The notes beneath the pieces were generated by a model, which saw nothing but the letters and a program-made list of their open reading frames with translations, did not search any database and had not been told where the DNA came from. From Sandaracinaceae bacterium (lineage in GTDB: Bacteria; Myxococcota_A; Polyangia; Polyangiales; Houyiibacteriaceae), in contig JACKEI010000002.1 in NCBI GenBank assembly GCA_020633075.1, forward strand, positions 620,001 through 684,000: a stretch of DNA of 64,000 nt, written 5' to 3'. Made by a program: the position numbers and the translations under genes. Shown here piece by piece: positions 17,148 through 29,348 of the stretch. The stretch's first letter is position 1. The number at the start of each line of letters is the position of its first letter.

Positions 17148-18208
17148 CGCGGGCAGGGCGCGCGGCGATCGGTCTGGCGGGGCTGTGGCTGCTGCTCGCG
17201 CCACTCGGCGGACGCCCTATCCACCCCGTGACCGACGCGGGCCGGGCGAGCGCGCAGACCGCTGACAACGCACAGCCCGCTCGTAACGCACAGCCCGCGT
17301 CCCCGAGCGCCAGCCCGGTGGTCCTCGATGCGCAGCGTGTGCTTGCCCTCGATGCGGGTGCCAGCACGTCTCGTGGCGGGCCGAGCGCCGGCTCTCTCGA
17401 GGGCGGCGTGCCGTTTCCCCTCTCGGCGCCCGGCGCGCGCTTCAACCCCAACCGCGACCCGCGAGCGCGCTACGGCACGGTGGAGCTGGTGCAGGCGCTG
17501 CTGCGCGCAGGCGCTTCCGTGCACCAGCGGCTGGGTGGCGAGCTGATGGTGAACGACCTCAGCCTGCAGGCTGGCGGTCCCATCCCGCATCACGGGAGTC
17601 ACCAAGGAGGACGGGACGCGGACGTGCTCTTCTACGTCCTCGACGCGCAGGGGCAGCCCCGCTCGGCCGTCGGGGCGCCGCTCGATCCGAGCGGGCGTGG
17701 CGTGGACTTCCAGGACCTCACGGTGGCGTCGGATGACGTGCCGGTGCAGCTGGACGTGCCCCGCACCTGGGCCTTCGTCGAGGCGCTGCTGAGCGACCCT
17801 GGGGCGTCCGTGCAGCGCATGTTCGTCGCCCGCCACCTTCGCCAGCGTCTCCTGCGTCACGCGCGGGGCGCCCGAGTGGCTCCCGCGGTCCTACGCCGCT
17901 TCGAGCAGGTGGCCTGTCAGCCGGGTTACCCGCACGACGACCACTTCCACGTGCGGCTCTTCTGCAGCCTGGACGATCTGCGCGCCGGCTGCCGCGACTC
18001 CGGTCCGATGCCGCCGTGGCGGCGGGCGGAGCTGGCCGCTGCGGGGCTCACACCGCAGATGGCAGGACCGGAGCGGCTGCGGGCGCCCGTCACGACGACA
18101 GAGCAGGCACGCCGCGCTGCGGGCCCGCTGCACGCCGACGTCCGCGCGTGGCTGGAGCGACGCGAGACGTGGATGCGGCCGCCTCGCGGACCCGGTGTCT
18201 GCCGCTGA
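17114..18208 (+). CDS. Penicillin-insensitive murein endopeptidase (MepA/LAS family)
   Basis: A zinc peptidase expected to cut D-Ala-meso-DAP cross-links in peptidoglycan. With the GTG start at 17114 the product has 364 residues: a basic N-terminus, a hydrophobic segment (about 16-33, GLAGLWLLLAPLGG), a low-complexity linker, then the catalytic domain. Zinc motifs are SHQGGRDADV (H163, D168, D170) and the distal YPHDDHFHVR, characteristic of MepA and the LAS superfamily. The first start upstream is at 17057; either choice overlaps the tetR gene, and no ATG falls after the tetR stop before the signal segment. A paralogue is cut by the left edge of the window. The linker after the signal carries a short repeat (NAQPA). 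Confidence 0.85.
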   Translation: MHRPLLHGSALTRAGRAAIGLAGLWLLLAPLGGRPIHPVTDAGRASAQTADNAQPARNAQPASPSASPVVLDAQRVLALDAGASTSRGGPSAGSLEGGVPFPLSAPGARFNPNRDPRARYGTVELVQALLRAGASVHQRLGGELMVNDLSLQAGGPIPHHGSHQGGRDADVLFYVLDAQGQPRSAVGAPLDPSGRGVDFQDLTVASDDVPVQLDVPRTWAFVEALLSDPGASVQRMFVARHLRQRLLRHARGARVAPAVLRRFEQVACQPGYPHDDHFHVRLFCSLDDLRAGCRDSGPMPPWRRAELAAAGLTPQMAGPERLRAPVTTTEQARRAAGPLHADVRAWLERRETWMRPPRGPGVCR

Positions 18209-18296
18209 GGGGCCACCGGACGCATAGCTCCCTCGACGCTACGCTGCGCGAGCCAGGTGCCCATGGGGGGCGTGACGCCCAACGAGCCGCGCGCTC

Positions 18297-18698
18297 TCAG
18301 CGAGCCGCGTCGACGGTGCAGCGCGGGCTGCCGTCCGCTGCGCTGCAGTGATACGTGGCGGTGTTGTCACAGCCCGACACGCGGAACACGTAGGGGCTGA
18401 TCTCCGCCACCGAGAGCTCGGACTCTTCGCAGGTGAACTCAGCCGAGAAGCGCTGGTTTGCCAAAATGGTCAGGTTCGAGCACCAGCGGTGGTCGGTCCC
18501 TACGCCAGTCGGGCACTGGTACACGCCGGTGCGCCCACAACCACGCACGATGTACGTGTCGTTGCTCCGCCGGGTGGTCTCGAGGTCCGAGCTGTCGCAG
18601 GTGAAGTCCACCTCCGCCTGGCGCTTGGCCGCGCTGAGGCCCGGCGAACACGCGCCCAGTGCAAGCAACCCGACAATCACGAACGCAACCCTAGTCAT
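18297..18698 (-). CDS. Small lipoprotein with two Cys-containing repeats
   Basis: A 133-residue predicted lipoprotein: signal sequence with lipobox LGAC (cysteine at residue 17), then two tandem repeats of about 50 residues. Each repeat has the pattern F-T-C, an acidic stretch, Y/F-x-V-x-G-C-G/D, a short gap and Y-x-C; a further pair of cysteines (RWC, PRC) closes each. The repeats probably form small disulfide-stabilised domains. I recall similar repeats in myxobacterial lipoproteins of unknown function. The gene lies alone between the murein endopeptidase and DUF2339 genes and is preceded by a hairpin with a T tract on its own strand. Confidence 0.7.
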   Translation of the reverse strand: MTRVAFVIVGLLALGACSPGLSAAKRQAEVDFTCDSSDLETTRRSNDTYIVRGCGRTGVYQCPTGVGTDHRWCSNLTILANQRFSAEFTCEESELSVAEISPYVFRVSGCDNTATYHCSAADGSPRCTVDAAR

Positions 18699-18736
18699 GG
18701 CGCAAGAGGGTAGCGGCTCGGCGGCCGTTCGGCATC

Positions 18737-18773
18737 AAAAAACCTGCTTCATGTCACCATTTGTGGGCAGGTT
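18737..18773 (-). terminator. Hairpin plus T tract upstream of the small lipoprotein
   Basis: On the minus strand AACCTGC and GCAGGTT pair across a 19-base loop and run into a series of six Ts, ending 39 bases before the lipoprotein start. No minus-strand gene lies upstream for it to terminate, so it could be a leader attenuator. The seven-pair stem with a large loop is only moderately stable. Confidence 0.35.
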
Positions 18774-18910
18774 GCCTCGCTTGGACTGGTGGGACCAAGC
18801 TCGCGTCCGCGCCTTCGCAGGGCGCCCTTCATGAAGATGTGAGAGGGTGAATGCGGGACGTGGCGCGGATACTGCTGTGCGGCACGTCGAACGGCTGACC
18901 CGAGGACCCC

Positions 18911-21900
18911 ATGGAAGAGCTCGCACTGCTTACCCTTTTTTGTGTCGGCCCCGTCGTGACCATCGCAGCGTTCGCGGCGGCGCTGGTAGCAGCCAGCGCG
19001 AACCGGCGGCGCCGCGACGAGGCCCGGGTGCTGCGGGACGACCTGGACGAGCTGCGGGTCCACCACCTGCGGCTGGCGCAGCAGGTCGCTGCCCTCGAGG
19101 CCGGGCCGCCGCAGGCGAGCGCGAGTGCGCCTGCCCAGCGGGAGCTCATGGCCGTCTCGAGTCCCGCTCCGGCAGAGGCCGCGGGGTGGTCGACTCCGGC
19201 TCCCCGCGCTCCGGCCGTGGGGGAGGGGATGCCCGCTATCGACGCGCAGCCGCTCGGCGAGGTCGGGCCTGTCGTCGAACCGCTCGAGTCGTCCGACACG
19301 ACGGACGGGCTCGCGCCGACTATCGGGGAGACGACCGTCGCGCAGGGCGGCGCCGTCGCCGCAGCGCCCGCGGTCACGCCGGGCGTGCCAGCCGCTGCGA
19401 CGGACCTCGTGTCCTCGCCCGCTGCCGCGACTTCCTCTGACGTGGGCGTCGCGCCGGGGCCGGCCTCCGCGCCCGCGTCGCCTTTGCATCGGGGCGGGAG
19501 CGGGCCACGTCCGCCCCAGCATCCGCCCGCAGCTCCCCCGGCCCGCAAGGGCCCCGGGCTCGAGGAGTGGCTCGGCGTGCGCGGCATCGCGCTGCTGGGA
19601 GCGCTCACGCTCGTCGTCGCGGGGGTGTACTTCTTCCGCTACTCGGTCGAGCACGGGCTCATCACTCCGGCGATGCGTGTGATCCTGGGCGTGCTCGTCG
19701 GCCTCGTGTGCGTCGGTGTCTCGGAGAAGCCGCTGCGGGCGCGGCACGCCTTGCTCGCCAACTTCATCGCGGGTGCGGGCGTCGCCATCCTCTACTTGGC
19801 CAGTTGGTCCAGCGGAGGTCTCTACGAGCTCGTCCCGCGGCCGGTCGCGTTCGCGCTCATGGCCGTGACCACCGCGGTGTGCTGTGCGCTCGCCGTGCGT
19901 CACCGGGCGCTGAGCATCGCGATGTTCGGCCTGCTGGGCGGCTTCATCACGCCCATCTCGCTGTCCACGGGGCAAGACCGGCCCCTCGCGCTCTTCGGCT
20001 ATCTGTTGCTGCTCGACGTGGCGCTGCTCGTCGTGGCGCGGCGGATGCGCTGGGGCGTGCTCGCGCTGCTCAGCGTCTTCGGGACGTTCGTGTATCAGCT
20101 GGGCTGGGTGCTTGGCCGCATGGGCCCCGAGCGAGTCTGGCTGGGCGTCGGCATCGTCACGCTCTTCGCGCTCGTCTTCGCCGCCGCGACGCTGCTGACG
20201 GAGCGCAAGGGCGTGAGCGGAGAGGGTGAGGCACGCGGCTCGCTCGAGAGCCTGGTGGCGAAGGCGACACAAGCCTTCGCGGTGCTGCTCCCCTTCTTGT
20301 TCCCCGTCTTCTTCGCGCTCCACAGCGACCTGCGCCTCGACCTGCTGCCCACGCTCGTCCTCGTCAGCGTGCTCACGGTCGGCGCGGGCGTCATCTCCCT
20401 CTCGACCCGGGCGTACTGGCTCCAGGTCGCGGCCGCCGTCGCGGGCGGTGTGACGCTGCTCCTGCATGTGATGGCCGCGCACCGCGAGCCGCTCGGGTGG
20501 CTCTTCGTGGGGCTCGCGGCGTCGCTGGCCGCCATCCACTTCGCCGTGGTGGAGCGCTGGTTCCGGACGCAGGCGTCGCTTTCTTCGACGCCGGCGGCTC
20601 CTCTTGAGCCGACCACCAGCTCCGACCACTCCGCGCCTGGCCTCGTCTTCCTTCCCAGTCACGCGTTCGTGCTGCTCTCCGTGGCCGCGCTCTGCGCACT
20701 GGTCCTTGGTGCAGAGGGCGTCACGCCGGCGGGGACCGCCCTCTGCGCGCTGTTCATCGTGGTCGCCGCGGGGCGCGTCGCGGTGACCGGCGGCCTGCCC
20801 TCCATGGCTGCCCTGGTGGGGCCCCTCGCGACGGTCAGCGTCGCGGCCGCTCATGTGGCGCAAGGCGACCTGGCGGGGCGGCCGAGCGAGTGGGTCTGGC
20901 TCGGGCTCGCGCTGCTCCCCGTCGTCGCGGCCCAGGGAGGCGTGCTGGTCCGGACTGTCGGGACGCGCAGAGCGCTGGACCACGCGGCGGGCATCGCCGC
21001 GCTGGTGTTCGCCGGCCACCTGACCCTCCTGTCGTATCAGGTCCCGGTCACCGTGCCCTTGTTCGCGTTCGCGGCGTGCATGGCCCTCGTGCTGGTGCTC
21101 CTGCCCCTCGCGCGCTCCGGGGTTGGCGCGTACTTCGGGCCGGTGGTCTTGCTGCTGGCCGTCCGAGCGGAGGGGGTGCAGCACGCGAGCGCGATCGCGG
21201 CCGTCCCGCTCGCCTGGTTGGCCAGCCTCGTGGCCATCGGCGCGTGCGCCACCTGGCTGCCCATGCTCACGCTGGGCGAGCGCGCGCGTGCCTCGCGCGG
21301 CCTGTATCGCGGCAGCGCGCTGGCCATGCCGCTGTTCTTCGCGCCCATCCTCGCCGCCTATCGTGACGTGTTCGGTCACACGAGCGACGGCGTCCCGGCG
21401 GTGGTGGCTGGCGCGGTCGTGCTCACCTCGCTCGCCGTCGCGCGCGCCCGCGCGCCGCAGAGTGTGCGTGTGTCCGCCATGGCGTGGCCCGCGGCGGCGG
21501 CGCTCGGGTTCGTGAGCGTCGCCGTGCCCCTGCAGCTCGAGAACGAGTGGGTGACCGTGGGCTGGGCCGTGCTCGGCGCAGGCCTCCTCGCGCTCTTCCG
21601 GCGCATCGATCACGCCGGCCTCAAGTACTTTGCGCTGCTGCACTTCGCCGCGGTGGGTGTGCGCTTGCTGCTGAACCCGTACATCCTCGACTACCATCCG
21701 GTCTCCGCGTGGCCCTTCGTGAACTGGATCGCCTACACGTACCTGGTGCCCACGGCCGCCGCGCTCGCGGGCTTTGCGTGGCTGCGGGACATCGAGGTGG
21801 CGCGCAGGCGGCGGTTCGAGGCGCAGGTCATGCCCGCCAAGGTCGCGCTCTTCGCCAACGCGCTGGGCGTGCTGGCCGTCGCGCTCGGCTTCGCGTGGAT

Positions 21901-22245
21901 CAACCTGACCATCATCGACGCGTTCGCGCCCGACGGCCCGCTCGAGCTCGACTTCGACCGGCGGCCGGCGCGGGACCTCACGTTGAGCTTGGCGTGGGCT
22001 CTCTATGGTGGGGTCTTGTTGGGCATCGGCATGTGGCGCAAGAGCACGTCGCTGCGCGGCCTCAGCCTGGGCCTGGTGATGCTCACCATCGGGAAGGTGT
22101 TCCTGGTCGACCTCGGCAACCTCCAGGACCTCTATCGCGTCGCGTCCCTCGTCGGCCTCGCCATGTCGTTGATCGTCATCTCGCTCGCGTATCGTCGCTT
22201 CGTGTTTCCGGCGTCGGACACAGACAAACAGGAAGGTGGACCCTC

Positions 22246-22249
<4 letters not shown>
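18911..22249 (+). CDS. DUF2339 polytopic membrane protein
   Basis: A 1112-residue inner-membrane protein. It begins with one helix (about 5-30), a short charged coiled-coil-like stretch (RRRRDEARVLRDDLDEL), and a 130-residue Ala/Pro/Ser linker. The DUF2339 core starts at GLEEWLGVRGIALLGALTLV and contains more than 20 further hydrophobic helices to the end. The family is widespread in Proteobacteria and Bacteroidetes, has no established function, and is commonly followed by a DUF3999 gene, as here. The start has GAGGA nearby, and the stop overlaps the next ATG by four bases. The opposite strand is open for almost the whole length but is only a high-GC shadow. Confidence 0.88.
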
Positions 22250-24470
<2,221 letters not shown>

Positions 24471-24474
<4 letters not shown>

Positions 24475-25613
24475 CCGCTGAGTTCGAGTACATCGACGAC
24501 CAAGCAGACCTGCTGAGCGTGGTGCAAGACGCGCTCGGCGCCCCCGTCTACGCGCTCGACACGGAGTTCCACCGCGAGACGACGTACTTCGCGAAGGTCT
24601 GCCTCGTGCAGCTGGCGTGGGGCTCGCGCGTCGCGCTCGTGGACGCCCTCCGCGTGGACCTGCGCGCGCTCGCGCCGCTGCTCGCCGGCCCCGGGCTCTG
24701 CGTGATCCACGCTTGCACGCAGGATCTCGAGATCCTGCTGAAGGAGGTGGGCACCGTCCCGAGCCGGCTCTTCGACCCGCAGCTGGCCGCGTCGTTCCTG
24801 GGGTGGGGCACACCCAACCTGGGCAGACTCGTGCAAGACGGGCTGGACCGCACCCTGCAGAAGGGCGCGCAGCTGGCGGACTGGACTCGCCGGCCACTCG
24901 CTCCCGACGAGCTGCGCTACGCCGCGGACGACGTCGTTCACCTCGTCGAGCTGACCGAGGCGCTGTGCGCGCGGCTCGCCGAGAGAGGCCGCCTCGCGTG
25001 GTGCGAGGAGGAGTGCGAGCGCGTCCGCGTCGACGTGCGCGTGGGCCGCGACCCGCAGACCGCGTGGTGGAAGGTGAAGGGCAGCGCGTCGCTGCGCCCG
25101 CGTGCGGCGGCCGTGGCGCAGGAGCTCATGGCCTTCCGAGAGCGCGTCGCCATGCAGGCCGACATCCCCGTGCGCCGGGTGATCCCCGACGTCGCCGTGC
25201 TGGCGATGATCGACCGGCCGCCCAAGACGGTCGCCGAGCTCGAGCGCGTCCGAGGGCTCGACCGGCGGTCGCTGCGTGGCCACGAGCGCGGTCTGTTGGA
25301 GGCGCTCGAGCGTGGGCGCTCACTCGACCCTGCGGATGTGCAGCTGCCGCCGTCCTCCGCACCACCGAGCGCTCCTCCGGGCCTCATCGCGCTGGCGATG
25401 GCCTGGGCGAGCCAGCGGGCGGAGGACGAGTGCATCGACCTCCAACGCCTCGGCAAGCGGGAGGAGATCGCAGCCTATGTCTCAGGGCAACGTGACACGC
25501 CGCTCAGCGAGGGCTGGCGCCACGAGCTGCTCGGCCGGTCGCTCACGCGGCTCGTCGAGGGGCAGGTGAGCCTCGGCATCGACGGCGGCCGCGTGGTCAT
25601 GGTCGAGCGCTGA
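24471..25613 (+). CDS. rnd: Ribonuclease D
   Basis: A 380-residue 3'-5' exoribonuclease acting in tRNA 3' maturation and RNA turnover. The DEDD catalytic residues are visible: D30 and E32 in ALDTEFHRE (Exo I), D in HACTQDLEIL (Exo II), and the Exo III motif YAADDVVHL. LFDPQLAASFLGWG is the conserved middle block. An HRDC domain follows (around 220-290, AELERVRGLDRRSLRGH). The length is close to E. coli RNase D (375). The gene is translationally coupled to the DUF3999 gene by an ATGA overlap, although the functions seem unrelated. Confidence 0.92.
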
Positions 25614-25655
25614 CCCGAGCCTTCCCTCCGCAGCGGGGCGCTCCCGGCGCTGCCT

Positions 25656-27119
25656 CTACGCCTCCACGGCGCTGACCACCGTGCGGAGCACCTTGATGCG
25701 CGCGAAGAGCTTGTCCTCCGCCTCGACCAGCGTCCACGGCGCGAGCTCGGTGCTGGTGCGGTCCACGAGGTCCGTGACCGCGTGGGTGTAGGCCACCCGC
25801 TTCTCGCGGTTGCGCCAGTCTTCGTCCGTGAGCTTGTGGCGCTTGAAGCTCGTGTCTCCGCGCGCCTCGAAGCGGCGCAGCTGCTCCTCCTCGCTGATGT
25901 GCAGCCAGAACTTCACGACGACGGTGCCGCTCTCCACCAGCTGCTCTTCGAAGTCGTTGATCTCGGCGTAGGCGCGCATCCAGTCGTCCGGCGTGCAGAA
26001 GCCCTCCACCCTCTCCACCAGCACGCGCCCGTACCAGGAGCGGTCGAAGATCGCGGCCTTGCCGTGTCGTGGGACGTGGCGAAAGAAGCGCCATAGATAC
26101 GGCTGCGCGCGCTCCTCCTCGCTCGGCGCCGCGATGGAGACGACCTGATAGGTGCGCGCGTCGAGCGCCGACGTGATGCGCCGGATGGCCCCTCCCTTGC
26201 CGGCCGCGTCCCAGCCTTCGAAGACGGCCACCAGCGAGCGGTGCTGGAACTTCTTGGAGCGCATGGCGAGGTTGAGGCGCCCTTGCAGCTGCTCCAGCTC
26301 CTTTTCGTAAGCCTTCTTCGTGATCCTGCGCGTGAGGTCGAGAGTGTCGAGCACGTGCAGGTCATCGGCCGGCTCCACGGGGCGCAGGGGCGTCGGCGAC
26401 GTGCCCTGGGTACGCGGCGGCGTGGCGAGCGCCGCCAGCAACGCGCGGCCGACCGTGACGTGTCGGTAGCGCGGCTCGTTGCCCGGCACGATGATCCAGG
26501 GTGCGTACTCGGTGCTGGTCTCACGGAGCGCGCGCGCCGAGACGTCGGCGAACGCGTCGTAGCGCTTGAAGTTCTTCCAGTCCTGTTCCGTGACGCGCCA
26601 GCGGGTGCTCTCCTTGGACTCGAGCTTCTTCAGCCGCTTGCGCTGCTGCTCTTTCCCCAAGTGGAACCAGAGCTTGAGCAGCACCACCCCCTCGTCCGAG
26701 AGCATCTTCTCGAAGTGCCGCACCCGCTCGAGGGCCGTGTCCATCTCCGTGCGCTGAAGCTGTCCTAGGACGTGCTGGACGATGGGAGCCGAGTGCCACG
26801 ACCCGAAGAAGACACCGATGGTCCCCTTGGGCGGGAGTCGCCGCCAGAAACGGTAGTACTCGGGGCGCGACCGCTCTTCATCGGTTGGCGCCGAGATGCC
26901 GTGCACGCGCACCCGGCGCGGGTCCAGCCAGCTCTGCAGCAGGTTGATCGTGTCGCCTTTGCCCGCGCCGTCGACCCCCCCGACGACGATGACGATGGCC
27001 TTGTCCCGCTGCTCGTCCAGCAAGCGCTGCGCGGCGAGCAGCTGATCGCGGAGCTCGGGGACGATGGCTTCGTACTCACTCTTGGACAGACGGTGGTCGA
27101 TCTCGGCGGACTCGAACAT
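25656..27119 (-). CDS. pap: Polyphosphate:AMP phosphotransferase (two-domain PPK2, class II)
   Basis: A 487-residue protein with two tandem PPK2 P-loop domains. Family knowledge: it moves phosphate from polyphosphate to AMP, giving ADP. The N-terminal domain has the Walker A-like GGVDGAGKG but an FFGSWHSAP segment where active domains have the Asp-Arg lid, the usual sign of the inactive half. The C-terminal domain is complete, with GWDAAGKGG, the lid-type FDRSWYGRVLVERVEGF, and ISEEEQLRRFEAR. This half-inactive arrangement is normal for the class. It converges with rnd. Cytoplasmic; links polyphosphate stores with the adenylate pool. Confidence 0.9.
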   Translation of the reverse strand: MFESAEIDHRLSKSEYEAIVPELRDQLLAAQRLLDEQRDKAIVIVVGGVDGAGKGDTINLLQSWLDPRRVRVHGISAPTDEERSRPEYYRFWRRLPPKGTIGVFFGSWHSAPIVQHVLGQLQRTEMDTALERVRHFEKMLSDEGVVLLKLWFHLGKEQQRKRLKKLESKESTRWRVTEQDWKNFKRYDAFADVSARALRETSTEYAPWIIVPGNEPRYRHVTVGRALLAALATPPRTQGTSPTPLRPVEPADDLHVLDTLDLTRRITKKAYEKELEQLQGRLNLAMRSKKFQHRSLVAVFEGWDAAGKGGAIRRITSALDARTYQVVSIAAPSEEERAQPYLWRFFRHVPRHGKAAIFDRSWYGRVLVERVEGFCTPDDWMRAYAEINDFEEQLVESGTVVVKFWLHISEEEQLRRFEARGDTSFKRHKLTDEDWRNREKRVAYTHAVTDLVDRTSTELAPWTLVEAEDKLFARIKVLRTVVSAVEA

Positions 27120-27404
27120 GTGCGAATCCTACCGAACGAGGAGCGCGGATGCGCGACGATTCGAGTGGCACGCGGCGTGCTCGGTGTGACCGCACGACGG
27201 CGCAGCACGAGCGGCCGACGTAAGCCAGGATGTCCCACGGTCCCGAGTTCACCGTCGTCAGAGTCGTCGCACGAGCGCGCGTGTCGCATGCGCCTGGGCA
27301 CGGGGGCCCATGCCACGCGCAACCGTTGCGCTGCGCGCGTGGGCGCGCGCAAAATCCCGCGCTGCTCCCCAGGGCCGCTGGGCCGAAGGAGCGCTGAGCC
27401 ACCC

Positions 27405-28538
27405 ATGCTGCCGTCCGCCCGAACCGTCCGTCCTCCCACCGCACGCGAGGCCTCTCTCGGGGGCGGGCTGCGGCGCCTCAAGCTCTCCGCCGGGGCGATG
27501 CTGATCGTGCTGATGGTGAGCTCTGGGGGCTATTGGACGCTGGGGCAGCTGCACGCGCACGGCGTGCTCGCCCCCGCCATTCCGGAGCCCTGGCGGCCCT
27601 TCGACTGCCTGTACATGACGGTCATCACCGTCTCCACCATCGGCTACGCCGAGTCCTTGCCCGTCCCGCCGGGGGTCTCCATGGAGGACTTCGAAGACGT
27701 GCGCTTGTACACGATGGGTGTGGTGCTCTTCGCCATGTTGGTGGTTGGCTTCGCGGTGTCGTCGGGCACGGCGTTCTTGGTGGAGGGGGACCTCCAGCGT
27801 TACTGGGCAAGGAGACGATCGATGGCCGAGGCAGCCGGTATGACAGGTCACTTCATCGTTTGCGGCGGAGGCATCACGGGCGAGGTGATCGTCGACGAGC
27901 TGCTCGCCACGCGAAAGCAGGTGGTCGTCGTGGACGTCGACGAGCGGCGCCTGGAGCAGCTCCGGGCCACGCGAGGGGTGACCGTGATCATCGGCGACGC
28001 GACCACGGACGAAGTCCTCGCCCAGGCGGGCATCGCCCAAGCCGCGGGTCTCGCAGCGGCGCTCCCGGGTGACAAGGACAACGTGTTCCTGATCATCACC
28101 GCCAAGCGGCTGCGCACGGGACCGGGCATGCGCATCGTCTCGCTGGCCAGCTCGGATGCGGTCTCCGAGAACCTGCGGGCCGCTGGCGCGGACGCGGTGG
28201 TCTCCGCCTCGACCATCGGCGGCATGCGCATCGCGTCCGAGCTCTTCCGGCCGCAGGTGGTGAGCTTCCTGGACGTCATGCTGCGCGGCCACGAGGAGCC
28301 CATCCGCTTCGCGCAGGTCAAGGTGGGAAAGGCGTGGGACGGGAGGCGGCTGGCCAGCGTGGAGCTGAGCCGCTTCGGCCTCGCGGCGCTGGCCCTGCTG
28401 CCGGAGGGGGCAACCGACTTCCTCTTCAACCCTGGGGGCGACGAGCGGTTGGCGACCAACATGACGCTCGTTACCCTTGGATCTCCGTCCCAGCTGGAGG
28501 CCCTGCAGGCGGTGCTCGACGCGCCGGCGGGGACTTAG
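27405..28538 (+). CDS. Two-TM potassium channel with RCK (TrkA-N) domain
   Basis: A 377-residue channel. Two membrane helices (about 28-47 and 100-125) flank a pore loop TVITVSTIGYAES, in which the filter reads TIGYA rather than the canonical TVGYG. A cytoplasmic RCK domain follows, with Rossmann motif CGGGITGEVI, acidic VDVDERRLEQL and the Asp-Ala-Thr of IIGDATTDEVLAQAGI, then a TrkA-C-like end. The overall plan matches MthK/KchA-type channels gated by ions or nucleotides. The start at ATG 27405 follows GAAGGAG; the frame is open much further upstream but over non-coding sequence. The neighbouring genes do not explain its regulation. Confidence 0.85.
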   Translation: MLPSARTVRPPTAREASLGGGLRRLKLSAGAMLIVLMVSSGGYWTLGQLHAHGVLAPAIPEPWRPFDCLYMTVITVSTIGYAESLPVPPGVSMEDFEDVRLYTMGVVLFAMLVVGFAVSSGTAFLVEGDLQRYWARRRSMAEAAGMTGHFIVCGGGITGEVIVDELLATRKQVVVVDVDERRLEQLRATRGVTVIIGDATTDEVLAQAGIAQAAGLAAALPGDKDNVFLIITAKRLRTGPGMRIVSLASSDAVSENLRAAGADAVVSASTIGGMRIASELFRPQVVSFLDVMLRGHEEPIRFAQVKVGKAWDGRRLASVELSRFGLAALALLPEGATDFLFNPGGDERLATNMTLVTLGSPSQLEALQAVLDAPAGT

Positions 28539-28556
28539 CGCCGTAGAGAGAACGAC

Positions 28557-29324
28557 ATGCAGCCATCTCCTCGCGACCCGGCGTCCAGGCGCCATCCCAT
28601 CCGCACTCGCCGAAGCGGCCTTGTCTCCGGCTCGGCGCTCGTGGCCCTCGTGGCGCTGCTGTGCGGACTGCTTCCGTCCGGCCCCGCTTCCGCCCGGGTC
28701 ATGCCACCCGACACGGGGCTGATCGCCGCGCTCGACGCGGCCCGACCGTCCTTCGAGCGTTGCGCGCTCGACTCCGAGTTGCCCGAGACGGCGTTCCACA
28801 CACTCTCGCTGCGGATCATCACGGCCAACCGCCGCGCCAGTGAGGTGCACTGGGGTCAGCCGTTCATCGGCCCCACGGCCGACCGTCTGTTGACCTGCAT
28901 GCGCACCATCGTGCGCGTGGCGCTGCGGCCCCGTCGCGTGCACACGCGCCCCTCGGCGACGTTCTACTACGTGCCGCTCCGCGACCTGGACTACCCGATG
29001 CAGCCGCCCCCGAGTCCCCCGACCCGCGTGATGAGCGCGGCGGAGGCGACGGCGCTCACGCAGCGCCTGGCGGCCGTGGCGTCCGACGCGGAGCGTGTGG
29101 CGCTCATCGCGGCGCAAGAGGAGGCGCGCGTCGCGGTCCCGGTAGACGCCGTGGCCTCGCTGTTGGAGACCTTCCGCGAGCCGGACCTCGCAGCGGGTGG
29201 GGCGCTCTGCCGCGTCGTGTCGGGCTCGCGTGCCCTCGCGCGCATCACGCGCGGCTTGCCCGCGCCAGACGCGAGACGCCTTCGCGCACTGACCCGCGGG
29301 CGCTGCGGCGTGAGCGTCGAGTAG
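28557..29324 (+). CDS. Secreted protein, possible DUF4476-like C-terminal domain
   Basis: A 255-residue protein with a basic N-terminus and signal peptide (LVALVALLCGLLPSGPASA). The first mature half has two cysteines (FERCAL and LLTCMR) and strand-like segments ending FYYVPLRDLDYP. After a Pro-rich hinge, about residues 157-225 form helices (EATALTQRLAAVASDAERVAL, then VDAVASLLETF) that resemble the DUF4476 helical domain seen in secreted proteins of Bacteroidetes and myxobacteria. This match is from memory and uncertain. GAGAG sits well ahead of the start. Function unknown. Confidence 0.6.
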   Translation: MQPSPRDPASRRHPIRTRRSGLVSGSALVALVALLCGLLPSGPASARVMPPDTGLIAALDAARPSFERCALDSELPETAFHTLSLRIITANRRASEVHWGQPFIGPTADRLLTCMRTIVRVALRPRRVHTRPSATFYYVPLRDLDYPMQPPPSPPTRVMSAAEATALTQRLAAVASDAERVALIAAQEEARVAVPVDAVASLLETFREPDLAAGGALCRVVSGSRALARITRGLPAPDARRLRALTRGRCGVSVE

Positions 29325-29348
29325 CCCCGCGCGGGCTCGGCGCGCCAC

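Noticed and set aside
18749..21697. A 982-codon minus-strand frame opposite DUF2339
   Set aside because: Its composition (Arg, Glu, His, Gln runs) is that of antisense to a hydrophobic membrane gene; the plus strand has membrane helices and coupling to the next gene.
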